Part shown: in pieces, positions 14,501 to 30,319 of the stretch
Numbering within the stretch: the first letter of the stretch is position 1
How the letters are laid out: each line of letters starts with the position of its first letter
Assembly: GCF_933775445.1 (NCBI RefSeq)
Contig: NC_065874.1
Span: forward strand, 8,451,001 to 8,515,000
Direction: 5' to 3'
From: Argentina anserina
Lineage: Eukaryota > Streptophyta > Magnoliopsida > Rosales > Rosaceae
Length of the DNA: 64,000 nucleotides
The notes under the pieces: generated by a model
What the model was told of the DNA's origin: nothing
What the model saw: the letters and a program-made list of their open reading frames with translations, nothing else
Databases searched by the model: none
Made by a program: the position numbers and the translations under genes

Positions 14501-15293
14501 CTAACATGAAATCATTAGATTAAAGCTTGCACATACACATCCCAACAGCGAAACACACCAAACCACATTATAAGCAACTAATACTAAGCATACAATTTGA
14601 TTTCATTCTCTGGTGAAGTGAAGAACTAGAAAACTTCACCTAACAACCATCCTTACACCTATTTCACTGAATCAATGCCTACACTCACATAGCACATACA
14701 ATTCTCCTGAGCTAGAACACCATATAACACGAAATGCTCACCGCTGCAGACTTGAGACCATCTGCATACCCCAAAGCCTCAAACTGCTCCGAAATCTGAA
14801 TCGCAAGCTCCCTGTAGTTCACACAAGTCACATTACCATCCGAAAGACGAAAACAAACAAATGGGAATCTTTGAGCCAAGTACAATACCTAGTTGGGGCC
14901 AAAACGCAAGCAAAAATTTTCGGGCGAGAAGAATCAATCCAATCCTGCAATATGGGGAGGGCAAAAGCAGCGGTTTTACCCGACCCGGTTTGGGCAAGTG
15001 CAATCAAGTCCTTACCTTTAACACCAAAAACCAATACCCACAATCAGTAAACCACAAAATCAAAACTTGAATTGAAAAATTCGAACACGAAAATCAGGAA
15101 AGGTTGAATTTTTAAGATGAAAATGAAGTGGGTGAGATTGAGAGAGACCATCTAGGGCGTGAGGGATTGCTTCGACTTGAATAGGGGTAGGGCTTTCCCA
15201 GTTCAGCTTGCCAACGGCCTCGACCAACTCGTCGCAGAGGCCCAAGCTCTTGAAGGTCTTGACTTCGCCGCCGGCTTGGTCGTCGGAGGCCAT
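11553..15293 (-). CDS. RH10: DEAD-box ATP-dependent RNA helicase 10 (DDX47/Rrp3 type)
   Basis: Nucleolar RNA helicase; the family acts in pre-rRNA processing (yeast Rrp3, human DDX47, Arabidopsis RH10). Exons on the minus strand: 15293-15149, 15015-14889, 14811-14742, 14263-14201, 14061-13987, 13597-13478, 13340-13299, 13219-13145, 12947-12801, 12686-12552, 12088-11977, 11893-11805, 11678-11553, giving 441 residues with all phases consistent. Motifs in order: Q motif ([12 protein letters not shown]), Walker [28 protein letters not shown] ([13 protein letters not shown]), SAT, C-lobe [14 protein letters not shown] and [13 protein letters not shown]. The tail is lysine/arginine-rich and ends RKFRKR, a likely nucleolar signal. 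Relative to RH10 as I recall it, one residue is missing just after RGLD (FPVDM instead of IPSVDV). The start is the first ATG after the 5' GC-rich stretch. Confidence 0.95.
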
Positions 15294-16032
15294 TGGGAAG
15301 TCAGAGGGCTTTGAAGATGAAACGGCGCCGTTGGGTTTGGCGGTCAGGGTTTAAGGAGTAGGGCGCGGCAAAAAGAGGTTCGGGAAGTGTTAAAGATTAG
15401 GGGTTTGGGGCTTTTATACCAAGAGTTTGGGTATCAACTTTTTCTTTTATGTTTTTTTAATATAAAAAATTACAACAAAACACCTCACATAAAAAAAAAT
15501 TAAAGTTCATTAAACCAGTCCCTTTATAACAAATAATTAAAAAAATCATTGCTTGAGGAAGGATACGAGACTAGCAGTTTAGACTTTAGAGTTTACCCCC
15601 ACAAAATGTCTAATCACTTAATAGACAAAAAATATTTACCCCACATTCTAAATAATTATTATTCGTTAGGCAATACATATTAAAATTCTAATGATAATAG
15701 GAAATTAATGTGTTAAAACATACTTGGCCGCTTTCATTCAAGTCTCTTATGATTTATGGGTTCTCACTTCTTGTTTTACAAAGTTTAGGTGATCTTAAAT
15801 GGATGATCTCTTATAAAAGAATTTAATACATACGCCTAAATTGTATAAATTATTCAAATATCACACAAACTTTAGCAGTTATTACGATGTGATCCAAGTT
15901 TATTGCATATCCTTTTTGGTAACACCAACTCGACAATGGTCGATTTTGGTAGATGGTAAAAACACCGATTAAATCAAAACTTGAAAAAGGAGGCAAAACA
16001 TACAACTAAAGGTCCAAGTTTCCTAGTGAAGC
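15294..16032. other. Divergent promoter region RH10/PPR
   Basis: About 740 bases separate the RH10 start (minus) from the PPR reading frame (plus), so it should hold both promoters. The RH10-proximal 130 bases are GC-rich; the rest is AT-rich. A short upstream ATG at about 15937 is followed after seven codons by a stop. No clear TATA box was assigned. An in-frame stop at 16027-16029 closes the PPR frame. Confidence 0.5.
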
Positions 16033-19000
16033 TTGAAGAAGCAAAACGCAGAGCTGGCTAGCAGCTGCAGAAAACTCTCAGCTCTCAGGCTCGAGCTTCA
16101 ATTCCCAAACCCAACTTCATATCTCCCCATTTTCACACGCAGAACCTACCTAACCCCTAAACCCATCTCCCCCCAATGCCTAGAAGAGCCCCAAAACTAC
16201 GGCACCCATCCCCTTTCAGACCACCCAAACCCCGAAATCTCATGCTTTCCTCAGAAGGGTTTCTCCCAAATCACCCAGGAAACCTCCGGAAAGTCCCTCC
16301 ACGCATTGTGCGTGAAGGGCATTGTGCATCTCCGAGCGTTCTGCTCAAACACATTGGTCAACATGTACTCGAAACTTGGTCATATTGACTATGCACGTAA
16401 GGTGTTTGATGATATTCCTGACAGAAATGAGGCTTCGTGGAACACGATGATGTCGAGCTATGTGAGAGTTGGGTTGTATGCTGACTCGGTTAGGTTCTTT
16501 AATGAGATGGTTGGGTGTGGGGCTAGGCCGAGTGGGTTTGTCATTGCGAGTTTGGTTGCTGCGTGTGATAAGTCTGGTTCTATGTTTAGTGAAGGGATGC
16601 AAGTTCATGGCTTTGTGGTGAAATGTGGGCTGTTGAGTGATGTGTTTGTGGGGACTTCTGTTCTGCATTTGTATGGATCGTATGGTGTTGTTGAGAATGC
16701 TCGAAAGGTCTTTGAGGAGATGCCGGAGAAGAATGTGGTTACTTGGACTTCTTTGATTGTTGGGTATTCTAGTGGTGGAGATTTGGGAGAAGTGATGTGT
16801 ATTTATAAGCATATGAGGCGTGAAGGAGTGTTTTGCAATGATAACACTTTGGCTACAGTGTTTAGTACTTGTGGGGGGCTAGGGGATGAGTTATTGGGTC
16901 AACAGGTTCTTGGAGAGGTTGTGAAACTTGGGCTGCAGAGTAGTGTTTCTGTTGAAAATTCTCTCATATCCATGTATGGTAGCTTTGGTGATGTGGGTGA
17001 GGCGTGCTATGTGTTCGATCACATGAAGGAAAGGGACACAATCTCATGGAATTCAATTATTTCTGCTAATGTACAAAGTGCGCTTTGTGAAGTATCATTG
17101 TGGTATTTTCATCGTATGCGGCATATTAATAAAGAAGTGAATTCTATAACAGTTTCAACGTTGTTGGGAGTCTGTGGTTCCAGAGATAATTTGAAGTGGG
17201 GAAGTGGAATTCATGGACTAGTAGTGAAACTGGGGATGGAATCAAATGTTTGTATTGGCAACACTCTTTTAAGCATGTATTCTGAGGCTGGAAGATCTGA
17301 AGATACTGAGTCAGTTTTCAACATAATGCTAGAGAAGGATATAATCTCATGGAACTCTATGTTAGCATGCTATGTTCAGAATGGAGAGTCCCAGAATGCG
17401 CTCAAACATTTTGCTGAAATGAAGCGGATGAGAAAACCAATAAATTACGTGACTTTAACAAGTGCATTGTCTTCCTGTTCATGTCTGCTATTTGTAGTTG
17501 AAGGAAAGATTGTTCATGCTTTTGCAGTCACTGCAGGCCTACAAGACAATCTGATAGTTGGAAATGCATTGGTTACCATGTATGGGAAGCTTAGTATGAC
17601 GCTTGAAGCAGTGAAGGTTTTGCAAACAATGCCCAAGCGGAATGAAGTTACTTGGAATTCTCTCATTGGTGGTTATGCTGAAAACAAAGAACCAGATGAG
17701 GTAATCGCAGTTTTTAAAAACATGAGAAAATATGGAACCCCGGCAAACTACATTACAATAATTAATGTCCTTGGTGCTTTCGTGACTCCTAGTGATCTAC
17801 TAAACCATGCAATGCCCATCCATGCACACATAGTTTCAACAGGATTTGATTCAGAAAAGTATGTGCAGAGTTCCCTTATTACAATGTATGCTAAGTGTGG
17901 TGATTTGAACTCAAGTAACTGCATATTTAGTGGACTAACTGTCAAGAACTCCATTGCATGGAATGCAATCATTGCTGCAAATGCTAATTATGGCCTTGAG
18001 GAAGCTTTGAAACTTGTTTTGATGATGAGAAGAGCTGGAGTGGACTTAGATCAGTTCAGCTTATCTGTTGCACTTTCAGTTAGTGCAGACCTGGCTATGT
18101 TGGTGGAAGGCCAGCAGCTTCACGCCCTGGTACTCAAGCTTGGTTTTGACACAGACCATTATATTACAAATGCTGCGATGGATATGTATGGAAAATGTGG
18201 GGAGATGGAAGATGTTCTGAAGATAATCCCCTCACCAACCATTAGGTCACGATTATCATGGAACATCTTGATATCATCTTTTGCCAAACATGGGTGTTTC
18301 GAGAAGGCCAGGGAAAGCTTTCATGAAATGGTAAGTCTGGGTGTAAAACCTGATCATGTCACCTTTGTCTCACTTCTCTCTGCGTGTAGTCACGGGGGTC
18401 TCGTGGATGATGGTCTTGCATACTATAATGCAATGACTACAGAATTTGGTGTCCCGCCAGCAATAGAACATTGTGTGTGCATAATTGATCTTCTTGGGCG
18501 ATCGGGAAGGCTTTCTGAGGCTAACAATTTTATTAATAACATGCCAGTTCCCACAACTGACCTTGTGTGGCGGAGCTTGTTGGCTGCTTGTAAAATTCAT
18601 CGAAATTTGGAATTAGGAAGGAAAGCAGCAGACCATCTTCTTGAGTTAGATCCATCAGACGATTCAGCTTATGTTCTGTTTTCAAATGTCTGTGCAAGTA
18701 CTGGAAGATGGGAAGAAGTAGAGAGTGTAAGGAGGCAAATGGGATCAAGAAACATAACAAAGAAGCCTGCATGTAGTTGGGTCAAGTTGAAAAGTGGGGT
18801 GAGTAAATTTGGGATGGGAGAGAAGTCTCACCCACAGACAGAGCAGATATATGCCAAGTTGGGAGAGCTTATGAAGATGATAAGAGAAGCAGGCTATGTT
18901 CCTGATACAAGCTACTCCCTGCAAGATACTGATGAAGAACAGAAGGAACAAAATCTTTGGAACCACAGTGAGAGAATTGCCCTTGCTTACGGGTTGATCA

Positions 19001-19173
19001 GTACTCCAGAAGGTTCACCTGTTAAGGTTTTCAAGAATCTTCGAGTCTGTGGTGATTGCCATTCTGTGTACAAGCATGTTAGTGCAGTAGTTGGTCGAAA
19101 AATCATATTGAGGGATCCGTACCGGTTTCATCATTTCAGTGATGGCAAGTGTTCTTGTTCTGACTATTGGTGA
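16033..19173 (+). CDS. DYW-class pentatricopeptide repeat protein (At1g16480-like)
   Basis: Single-exon PLS-type PPR protein of about 1040 codons, expected to edit specific cytidines in mitochondrial or plastid RNA. Repeats of the form N-x-L(I/V)-x-MY-x-K(C)G and W-N-x-(I/M)I run from about residue 110 to 800, followed by E/E+ motifs (CSWVKLKSGVSKFG) and a complete DYW deaminase domain: HSE zinc ligand and glutamate, CGDC zinc ligands, ending CSCSDYW. Sequence and order match Arabidopsis At1g16480 as I recall it. The frame opens after TGA at 16027-16029, but the first codon of the listed interval (16033) is TTG. The first in-frame ATG is only at about 16362, inside the first repeats, while the conserved N-terminal part (ISCFPQKGFSQIT) lies upstream of it. 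The true start is therefore unresolved: a non-AUG start, a missed 5' exon or a lost ATG. Confidence 0.88.
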   Translation: MKKQNAELASSCRKLSALRLELQFPNPTSYLPIFTRRTYLTPKPISPQCLEEPQNYGTHPLSDHPNPEISCFPQKGFSQITQETSGKSLHALCVKGIVHLRAFCSNTLVNMYSKLGHIDYARKVFDDIPDRNEASWNTMMSSYVRVGLYADSVRFFNEMVGCGARPSGFVIASLVAACDKSGSMFSEGMQVHGFVVKCGLLSDVFVGTSVLHLYGSYGVVENARKVFEEMPEKNVVTWTSLIVGYSSGGDLGEVMCIYKHMRREGVFCNDNTLATVFSTCGGLGDELLGQQVLGEVVKLGLQSSVSVENSLISMYGSFGDVGEACYVFDHMKERDTISWNSIISANVQSALCEVSLWYFHRMRHINKEVNSITVSTLLGVCGSRDNLKWGSGIHGLVVKLGMESNVCIGNTLLSMYSEAGRSEDTESVFNIMLEKDIISWNSMLACYVQNGESQNALKHFAEMKRMRKPINYVTLTSALSSCSCLLFVVEGKIVHAFAVTAGLQDNLIVGNALVTMYGKLSMTLEAVKVLQTMPKRNEVTWNSLIGGYAENKEPDEVIAVFKNMRKYGTPANYITIINVLGAFVTPSDLLNHAMPIHAHIVSTGFDSEKYVQSSLITMYAKCGDLNSSNCIFSGLTVKNSIAWNAIIAANANYGLEEALKLVLMMRRAGVDLDQFSLSVALSVSADLAMLVEGQQLHALVLKLGFDTDHYITNAAMDMYGKCGEMEDVLKIIPSPTIRSRLSWNILISSFAKHGCFEKARESFHEMVSLGVKPDHVTFVSLLSACSHGGLVDDGLAYYNAMTTEFGVPPAIEHCVCIIDLLGRSGRLSEANNFINNMPVPTTDLVWRSLLAACKIHRNLELGRKAADHLLELDPSDDSAYVLFSNVCASTGRWEEVESVRRQMGSRNITKKPACSWVKLKSGVSKFGMGEKSHPQTEQIYAKLGELMKMIREAGYVPDTSYSLQDTDEEQKEQNLWNHSERIALAYGLISTPEGSPVKVFKNLRVCGDCHSVYKHVSAVVGRKIILRDPYRFHHFSDGKCSCSDYW

Positions 19174-20227
19174 GTTAACAGGAAAGTTTGGTATAGTAGG
19201 TTAACAACATAAGATCCTCATGTACCCAGTACGCAGATAAAAGGATCAAGGCTACTTTTGATACCAGGCATAGGATAGATTTCAAATCCCATATCTTCTA
19301 CATCCTATTGGGTTAACTCAAGGTCTAGTTAGCCGTGTAGGATTTTTTTCTTCTACCATTTAGAAGAATTTTAGGTCAGCAATCTGATATAGTATATTTA
19401 CTAGATTTTTTGTTTCTATACAATGTCATAGTTCTTAAAATATTTTTCAAAGAACATGCTGTAAAGCGATCGTGGATTTACAAAACCACTGTATATTGCT
19501 ACTAAGAAATACAGTGTTTGAGTGTCGAGAAATATTTCCTTTTGAAATGAACAAATTTTTCATGACTCTAGCTCTATGTTATCTAGTTCTGATTACTAAT
19601 TGTATAGATTGTATCTAATATAATGTAGAGTTAGATTAGGTCCAGTGAAATTGCTTTATACATGGTATCAGCTTATGTTTACCATACACGTGTTCTTTAT
19701 TTCTTCCTCTCTTCTTTTGCGTTTTCTTTCCGGTTTTCATTTTGTTCTCTCAATGGAAAAAATAAACTCCTCGTATGAATCACACAATTTGTGTATGATC
19801 AAATTGCCATGTTGACTCTACTTTGTTAACGAAATTAAACACTTAAACTTCATCTATTTTTAATTGCTCCCAATATCTTAATTTTAAAAACTTCACATGG
19901 AACATCAAAAACAACAACATAAAAACTTGTGTGTGAATATGAAGTGATACCACTAAATTCATCTCAATTGCATTCAATGATTCAAGTAATGAAAATGCTA
20001 AATTAAATCACACATTATATCATGTAACGTGACTAATTAGAAATTATATATCGACCTTTTTTTAAAACGATGACGCTAGGCCTTGTATTGATAATATAGG
20101 AATTATCATGAACATGGAATACACTCGCAGGCTACGAATGAATTGAACCATGCAAACCTACCAGAATCTTAACACCCTAAAACTCTATAAAGAATCCTAA
20201 CACCTTAAAAGTTAAAACCCTATGAAA
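19174..20227. other. PPR 3' region and AT-rich intergenic DNA
   Basis: 3' UTR of the PPR gene, then AT-rich DNA. Nothing coding was recognised. A possible Copia relic is listed separately at about 19600-19780. Confidence 0.5.
19600..19780 (+). repeat. Possible Copia LTR-end/PBS relic
   Basis: The context is an LTR-like tail ending in ...ATACA followed directly by TGGTATCAG at about 19662, the usual initiator-Met tRNA primer-binding sequence of plant Copia elements. A pyrimidine-rich leader and an ATG at about 19754 follow. No partner LTR was found, so this would be a truncated fragment. Nine bases of PBS can occur by chance. Confidence 0.35.
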
Positions 20228-20434
20228 CGCTCGAATGAAGCTCATAAAACAGAACCAACCAATGTCATAATCATCTAACTTATTAAATGTTAAACTCTAG
20301 AGCCACCTGCCACACCATATAGAGGAATTGTATCTCGCTCGAATGAAGCTCACAAAACAGAACCTATGACATTGTTTATCATCTAACTTTGAATGTTAAA
20401 CTCTAGAGCCAACCCATATAGAGGAATTGTATCT
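20228..20434. repeat. Two-copy tandem duplication of about 100-108 bp
   Basis: Copy 1 is 20228-20335 and copy 2 is 20336-20434. Both start CGCTCGAATGAAGCTCA and end CATATAGAGGAATTGTATCT, with small indels between them. It lies downstream of SCI1 (minus strand), so it could be in that transcript's 3' flank. Confidence 0.85.
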
Positions 20435-20823
20435 CGACTTTATTCCCAGGAGATGTGACAAGAGACCTCAACAAAATCCCATTATTGACATGCCATTGAA
20501 AAGCTTGAAGGACATGCCCATGGTTTCAGTTGGAATAGTAATAGCACTAGTAACGATTTGAATGGTAACGAAAGGCAAGGCAATGTTTTAGAGCACCAGC
20601 CCTACAGTTAAGATGAATAATGGCACGGTGTCGACTGCTGCATCTTGATATCACCTTACATATACCAGTAAGAACTTAAAAAATATAACATCATGATTCA
20701 TGAATGGATTTGAGCTACAAGTTGTACTGTGAATAATTCCTGGGTAGACAAAACCTAATAAAGAGCTAAAATAAAACATGGTATGAAGAGCACAAGAGCA
20801 GAAAGCACTAGTAGCTTTGCTTT

Positions 20824-22539
20824 TCACCCTTTAATTTTCCAATTATGGGCAGACCGGGGCGCAATTTGAATCCCCTCATAGTACTTGATTTTAAGCTTTT
20901 TCTTGTTCCAAGCTTTCACAAAGTCTGAAAAAAGTTTCCGTGCAGATTCAGCAGAAAGATCAGAGAAGAACACATCTTTCTCTTCTTTCAGCCATGTTGA
21001 GAACTCATTGTTCTTAGAGAAATAGTCATCACCAGACAGTTCTTGGATCTCAATGTTCTGAAAGAGAAATAATTTCCAAAGTCCCAGTTATCAGCAAATC
21101 AATGCAGAGGAAACCAACAGATCAAGCAGCATAACCAACAATATGTATTCCGTCAACTATCAAGTACAGATTAATAGCAAATCGCCTATGTCTATATCAA
21201 AAGATACAGCCTGTTCCCCCAGGAGACAGCGTTGCTGCAATAACTTCATTCCCCTGCTATTACTGTAGGTTTTAGTAGTTTGTTTTTTGGGTTCTTTAAC
21301 TGATCCTCCTAGGTAGGTAACCAACAGAAACCACGTGTTGCAACTCTTCTTGTTCCAAGATTTTCTACATATGCATAGACACAATTTAAATTCTTGATTC
21401 TGTGGAGATGGTGCTGACCACCAGTAACAGTAACCACAATAACACTTTTAAACAATCAAAATCAGAGTGTTGCAGACTTTAGGTAAAAAGACCCAACATC
21501 ACACCATTACCTATTCAATTTACCTACTTGTTCAAAAACTGAGATCAGCTTAAGTATTCAAGGGTTACATCAAGACTTTGTAGTAATTTAACTTAAAAAT
21601 GACAGTTCAGTATTCTCCGTGAAATTGTAAGGTTTGGTATCTATTGCTGTATGGATTAAAAGAGCACGCACATCAACAGTTCACAGATGGAAATTCAGAA
21701 AATATCAGAGCCTTATAGTAATTAGAAATAAGATAGCTTACCAACGGGCGATGTTTACTTCTATGCTTATCCTTGGTCTTCTTTTCTGAGGCAAAACAGA
21801 AAGTTAATACTAGAATCAATTTACCATAGAATACTTAATAAGCTAGTTTCTTGAAACATAGTCCATTACAACTCCGTCATAATGCAAAGAATGTCAACAA
21901 ATGTAGTTAATCCCCTTTTCATGGTCTTTACTTTTCTATGTCAAAACAAGTCGAGCAAACAGAACATGCATCTAACACCATGCCCACCCCATTATTACAG
22001 TACTACACCTATCAGTGTGGATTAAAGTTCAAACATAATATCTGTCGTTCCTGGACTAACAGGTCATAACAAACTGAACTCTTACTCTACCCGGGCCATA
22101 ATGGCATACCTTTATCAGAATGCTTATGTGACCTTTTCTTGTCCTTCTTGTCACTCTTTCGGCTCTTTCTATCCTCATCTGCTACTCCTCTATGCCTCTT
22201 CCCTTTTCCTTCATCTGTAATTTCCAACAACAACACCACAGTAAACTAAACCGTAAGAAACAGAAACCACACCACATTCATAAGTGAACCCAATTTAATT
22301 AGTTCATGAAACTGATCTCAACAAGGTCAGAGAAAACAAACGAGGCAATGGAAACCCACAAAGATGTTGGCTTGGTTGGTGGGAATCAAAATTAGAGGGC
22401 AAAATTGTGGTAGTAACCCTAAACTAGTATGAATTTGAGTAAATAATAATAGGGGAAGAAAGAGAGTACCTTCAGAAGCAGAAGAGAAGCTCCTTTTTCT
22501 ACTCTTCTTCTTCTCCTCCGATTTCCGGTCGCTTCCCAT
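20824..22539 (-). CDS. SCI1: SCI1-like (style cell-cycle inhibitor 1) protein
   Basis: Small nuclear protein; tobacco SCI1 restrains cell proliferation in stigma and style. Exons on the minus strand: 22539-22470, 22214-22110, 21785-21742, 21057-20824, giving 150 residues with consistent phases. The first half is almost entirely charged, rich in Lys/Arg/Ser/Asp (MGSDRKSEEKKKSRKR onward), and is a likely nuclear or nucleolar localisation region. The C-terminal exon holds the conserved core: SGDDYFSKNNEFSTWL, EKDVFFSDL, RKLFSDFVKAWNKKKL, YYEGI and PRSAHNWKIKG at the end. I recognise this as the At1g79200/SCI1 family. In Arabidopsis, as I recall, it neighbours the TTI1 homologue At1g79190; here TTI1 is 29.5 kb away on the same strand. 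Confidence 0.92.
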
Positions 22540-22586
22540 TATTCACAAACCAGAGAGTGGGATGGTTCGGTTGCTGACCCGGACGG

Positions 22587-22593
22587 TTTTATA
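22587..22593 (-). promoter_or_regulatory. Candidate TATA box for SCI1
   Basis: TATAAAA on the minus strand, about 48 bases upstream of the SCI1 ATG. Normal TATA-to-start spacing would give a 5' leader of roughly 20 bases, which is short but possible. Confidence 0.4.
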
Positions 22594-23186
22594 GTGAACG
22601 GACGGGTCGGACCCAAACATATTAGTAATGGTCCTTTTGGTATGCCTTTTTTGTACAAGTTGGGTTTAGAGGCCCGTCTCTTATGTAGCATTTACTCCAC
22701 TTGCAACGAGCATGCTTTCTCCCGAGCGGGATCTCTTTTCTTTTTATAATACACATGTTTACGTATTTATGGACTAGAAATTTGGGGTACGTTCTCGTTA
22801 TACGTTAAGATGACAAATTTGGAAATAGTAGTCGATCAGTAATAATTCATACAAAACATCTCGTCCTAGTATAATGGCATGTGATGTATTTAGGTTCTAG
22901 TTTAACAATTCTTCAATTTGAGCTAGTTAGTTGAAAATTTCAGTGATTATAATTGATTAGTAAACATTTGTACAAACCTTCGTTGTAATGACTCTCTTTA
23001 CTTTGGATCAAATTAGAGGAGATTAGTCCTTGTCGTGTAAAACAACTTCATTTTACACCCAGCCCAAAAAGGTCAATCGGACCCTCGACCCGGCCCGGTT
23101 TTAACCCACCGTCTAGAAACTACTGTAACAAACTCTTGTTTCCGCTCCATCATTTCCCGCTTCAACAACCCACACAGTGTCACACT

Positions 23187-23190
<4 letters not shown>
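22594..23190. other. Divergent promoter region SCI1/peroxidase A
   Basis: AT-rich DNA between divergently transcribed SCI1 and the plus-strand peroxidase. No coding potential was found. It becomes pyrimidine-rich toward the peroxidase. Confidence 0.45.

Positions 23191-23227
<37 letters not shown>
23191..23227 (+). repeat. (CT)n microsatellite in peroxidase A 5' leader
   Basis: An uninterrupted CT dinucleotide run of about 18 units lies 55-90 bases upstream of the peroxidase ATG at 23282. CT-rich tracts are common in plant 5' UTRs near the transcription start. The length will probably vary between accessions. Confidence 0.9.
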
Positions 23228-23230
<3 letters not shown>

Positions 23231-23281
23231 ACAAACCCAAACGACGCCGTTTCACACCTCACGACCTCGCCGCCGACGACG

Positions 23282-25843
<2,562 letters not shown>

Positions 25844-26683
25844 CTGGCATACTATACTCCCACTTTTAGGAAATCAAGATTTCACTGAATATATGTCATA
25901 CTGTTAGGAGAACTTCTGTAAAGTTCTACACTCTTGCTGCGTTGTACATCAGATATACTCAGGATACCAGGATTCAAGATCCAAAACCTTAGTATATGAG
26001 CTTTTCATATAGCATTTACCCCTTTGGATTTAGTAAATTGTTAGTACTACAGTGGATTTTATAATAACCAAGCTTTCGCGCATCCTCTCTAAAAGTCTAA
26101 ACATCGATTACTACATTATTAACCCTAACTCTCAGGGTAACGGTGATCTTAACATCTTAAGACAACCTTTATATAAAGAGAGGGTGACCTTCACGTTCAG
26201 TTGAGTACTCTAATGCGCGGGAGATAGCTTGCTCATACTCTAGTTTATATGATGACTTGTGCTACTAGAACAAAGCTGAAACGCGTAGTCGGCACAGACA
26301 TCAGTTCCTAGCCGATGTAAAACAAAAAAAAAAATCCGATGTCCTAGTGGGTATGTACAACAATATGTAAACGCAGGCATCGATTGCTACCCGCACTGAT
26401 GGTAACTAGTAGTTTGTGATTCAAACACAATGTATAAGAGCCTTTAGGTCTAGAACTCGGTTGTGGGAACTTGTATCTTGTGACTTGTGGGGAAACAATT
26501 CTCACCACTTCAGCAGCACAAAAGGAGTATATAAGGCAGAAAGTATCAAAGTTTTATCTGAGACTAACACATTTCCTCATATACAACAACATGGTGAAGA
26601 TTTAGTGCATCAGAAACAAGACATATATCATCGATCTCCATCACGCCTCCTTGGTTCATACCTCTACTGTTGGAGTGTATCAC
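25844..26683. other. Convergent 3' intergenic region between the peroxidase pair
   Basis: 3' flanks of both peroxidases. It includes an A11 run near 26324 and a mixed AT/GC segment. An open stretch at 26416-26742 overlaps the end of copy B on the opposite strand and shows no recognisable protein features. Confidence 0.45.
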
Positions 26684-28613
<1,930 letters not shown>

Positions 28614-30314
28614 TTTCTTCTTCTCCTTCTCCTTCTCCTTCTTATGGTGAATGAGCTATGAAACGAGGTCGTGTACAGAGAGATCGAAGTGGTTGTAGCG
28701 GGAAATGAGAAACAGAGAGACGAAGAGTTAGTTATAGTAACGAGTCGGGTCGAACCGGGAGAGACCAATATTCATTTTTGGGTTAGGTTGGGGTTTAATG
28801 ATTGTTAACAGAGGAAAAGCCCAATACACATAGTGTTCATGTTTTTCTAATGATTAGGTTTCTCTTTACACCCTTCATCACACTCATCTCACCTCTACCT
28901 TGGTAATAATGTAGCATCCCACACATTCATTCCCCTCACCCCTAGTCCCTACCTTCCTGCTACCCAGACATTCATACTAATTTTATCCACCCCACAGTCC
29001 CCACTTCAACCTACTTTTGGTTAAGATTTATGTTAATTCCAACATAACCATTATCTTGCATTCACACTAATATACTGTACACTTCTTCATTCTCACGTAC
29101 ATATCATGAAATATGAAGCCATGAGAAAACCGAAAGGTTCATCACATGACATATTTCATGTAGTTCAACCTCAGTATCACTCGTGGCTTAAGAGAGATAA
29201 TATATATATATATATATATATACAAACATGCCGGATCAGGAGCAGACATTCGCAGTGCACTAAAAGTTCGGACGTCGGTGCTTTCACTAGAATCCGACCA
29301 CCCCGACGATGTTTCTCTTTCCGAACCAAGCTCAGAACCATCACCAATGACATCACCAAGAAGATAAGGGCCAAATAGATCGGGCTCGAAGGTTTAAGGA
29401 GCTAACTCACGGAAAATTAATATATGATCAACGTCGATTGCAAATCGGCAACCGGTGACTCCACCGACAAACAAAAGCTCCAAATCGTTGCCCGGACTTT
29501 GTTTAGGGTGAGAAGAGTCGTTGTCGGCGCTGGATTCCGGTGAAAAGCATGAACATCCGCACTTTCGGGGGGAGGGGGGGCGGTCGTCCTCTCTCAATCG
29601 TTTTCGTATATATATATAAATATGGTAACAAATTACCAAAAAAAAAATTGATATCTTCAAATATGGCTTCCAAATCACTAGTGCTATCACAGCTATGTGT
29701 CAAGAATTTAGGTGGTTTACAACATAAGTGATAACCAGGACAGTATTTGGCAACAGCTACTTAGAAGGGAATAACATATTTGGGGGTATACCGGAGGTGA
29801 ATCAGAGCAGAGTTGACCCTCGGGGGCTAACAAGTGGGCCCCTTTGCAACGAGGACTATCTATTTGAGGACTTCATTAATTCACACACTCTTAGATTTTA
29901 TATTCATATCGACCATTTAGTTTTTAGATATATATGAGTAGATAATTCCTGTAAAATTTCAATAAATTTGACGATCGTTAAGACATTCTTAAATGTGATT
30001 TACTCACTATGAACTTGAACGGTTCATGTTCGACAGTTTTAGTTCGTTCATTAATTTGATCTACTTTGATACCTTAGCGATCACTAAATTGGCTAAAAAT
30101 TTGTATATCTAATCTACTAATATATACCTAAAATCTAAATAGTTGAGATGAAAACATATGACCGAAAAATATATTTAATAAACAATTATTAAAAAAGTCC
30201 TCAACAAATCATGAACAAGGTGGTCCTCATTGGAGAATCTCCCTTGACAAGTGACAAGATTTTCCTTACTATTGTTCAAAAATTCTTAGATGATCAGCTT
30301 CCTGGTATGATATC
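28614..30314. other. Peroxidase B upstream region and non-genic DNA
   Basis: Upstream of copy B lies a TTCTCC-type hexanucleotide run (about 28616-28642), then AT-rich DNA. A (TA)n run is at about 29200-29222 and a shorter one near 29608-29620. On the minus strand one frame is open from about 29690 to 29180 apart from a single stop at 29394-29396, but the product was not recognised. The remainder up to 30314 shows nothing coding that I can name. Confidence 0.4.
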
Positions 30315-30319
30315 CATTG

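Noticed and set aside
16345..16812. 155-codon antisense frame in the PPR gene
   Set aside because: Shadow of the PPR coding strand, His/Asn-rich as expected for antisense codons.
23177..23281. Extended peroxidase N-terminus reading SLSLSLSL
   Set aside because: That extension begins at GTG and translates the CT microsatellite; the first ATG is at 23282.
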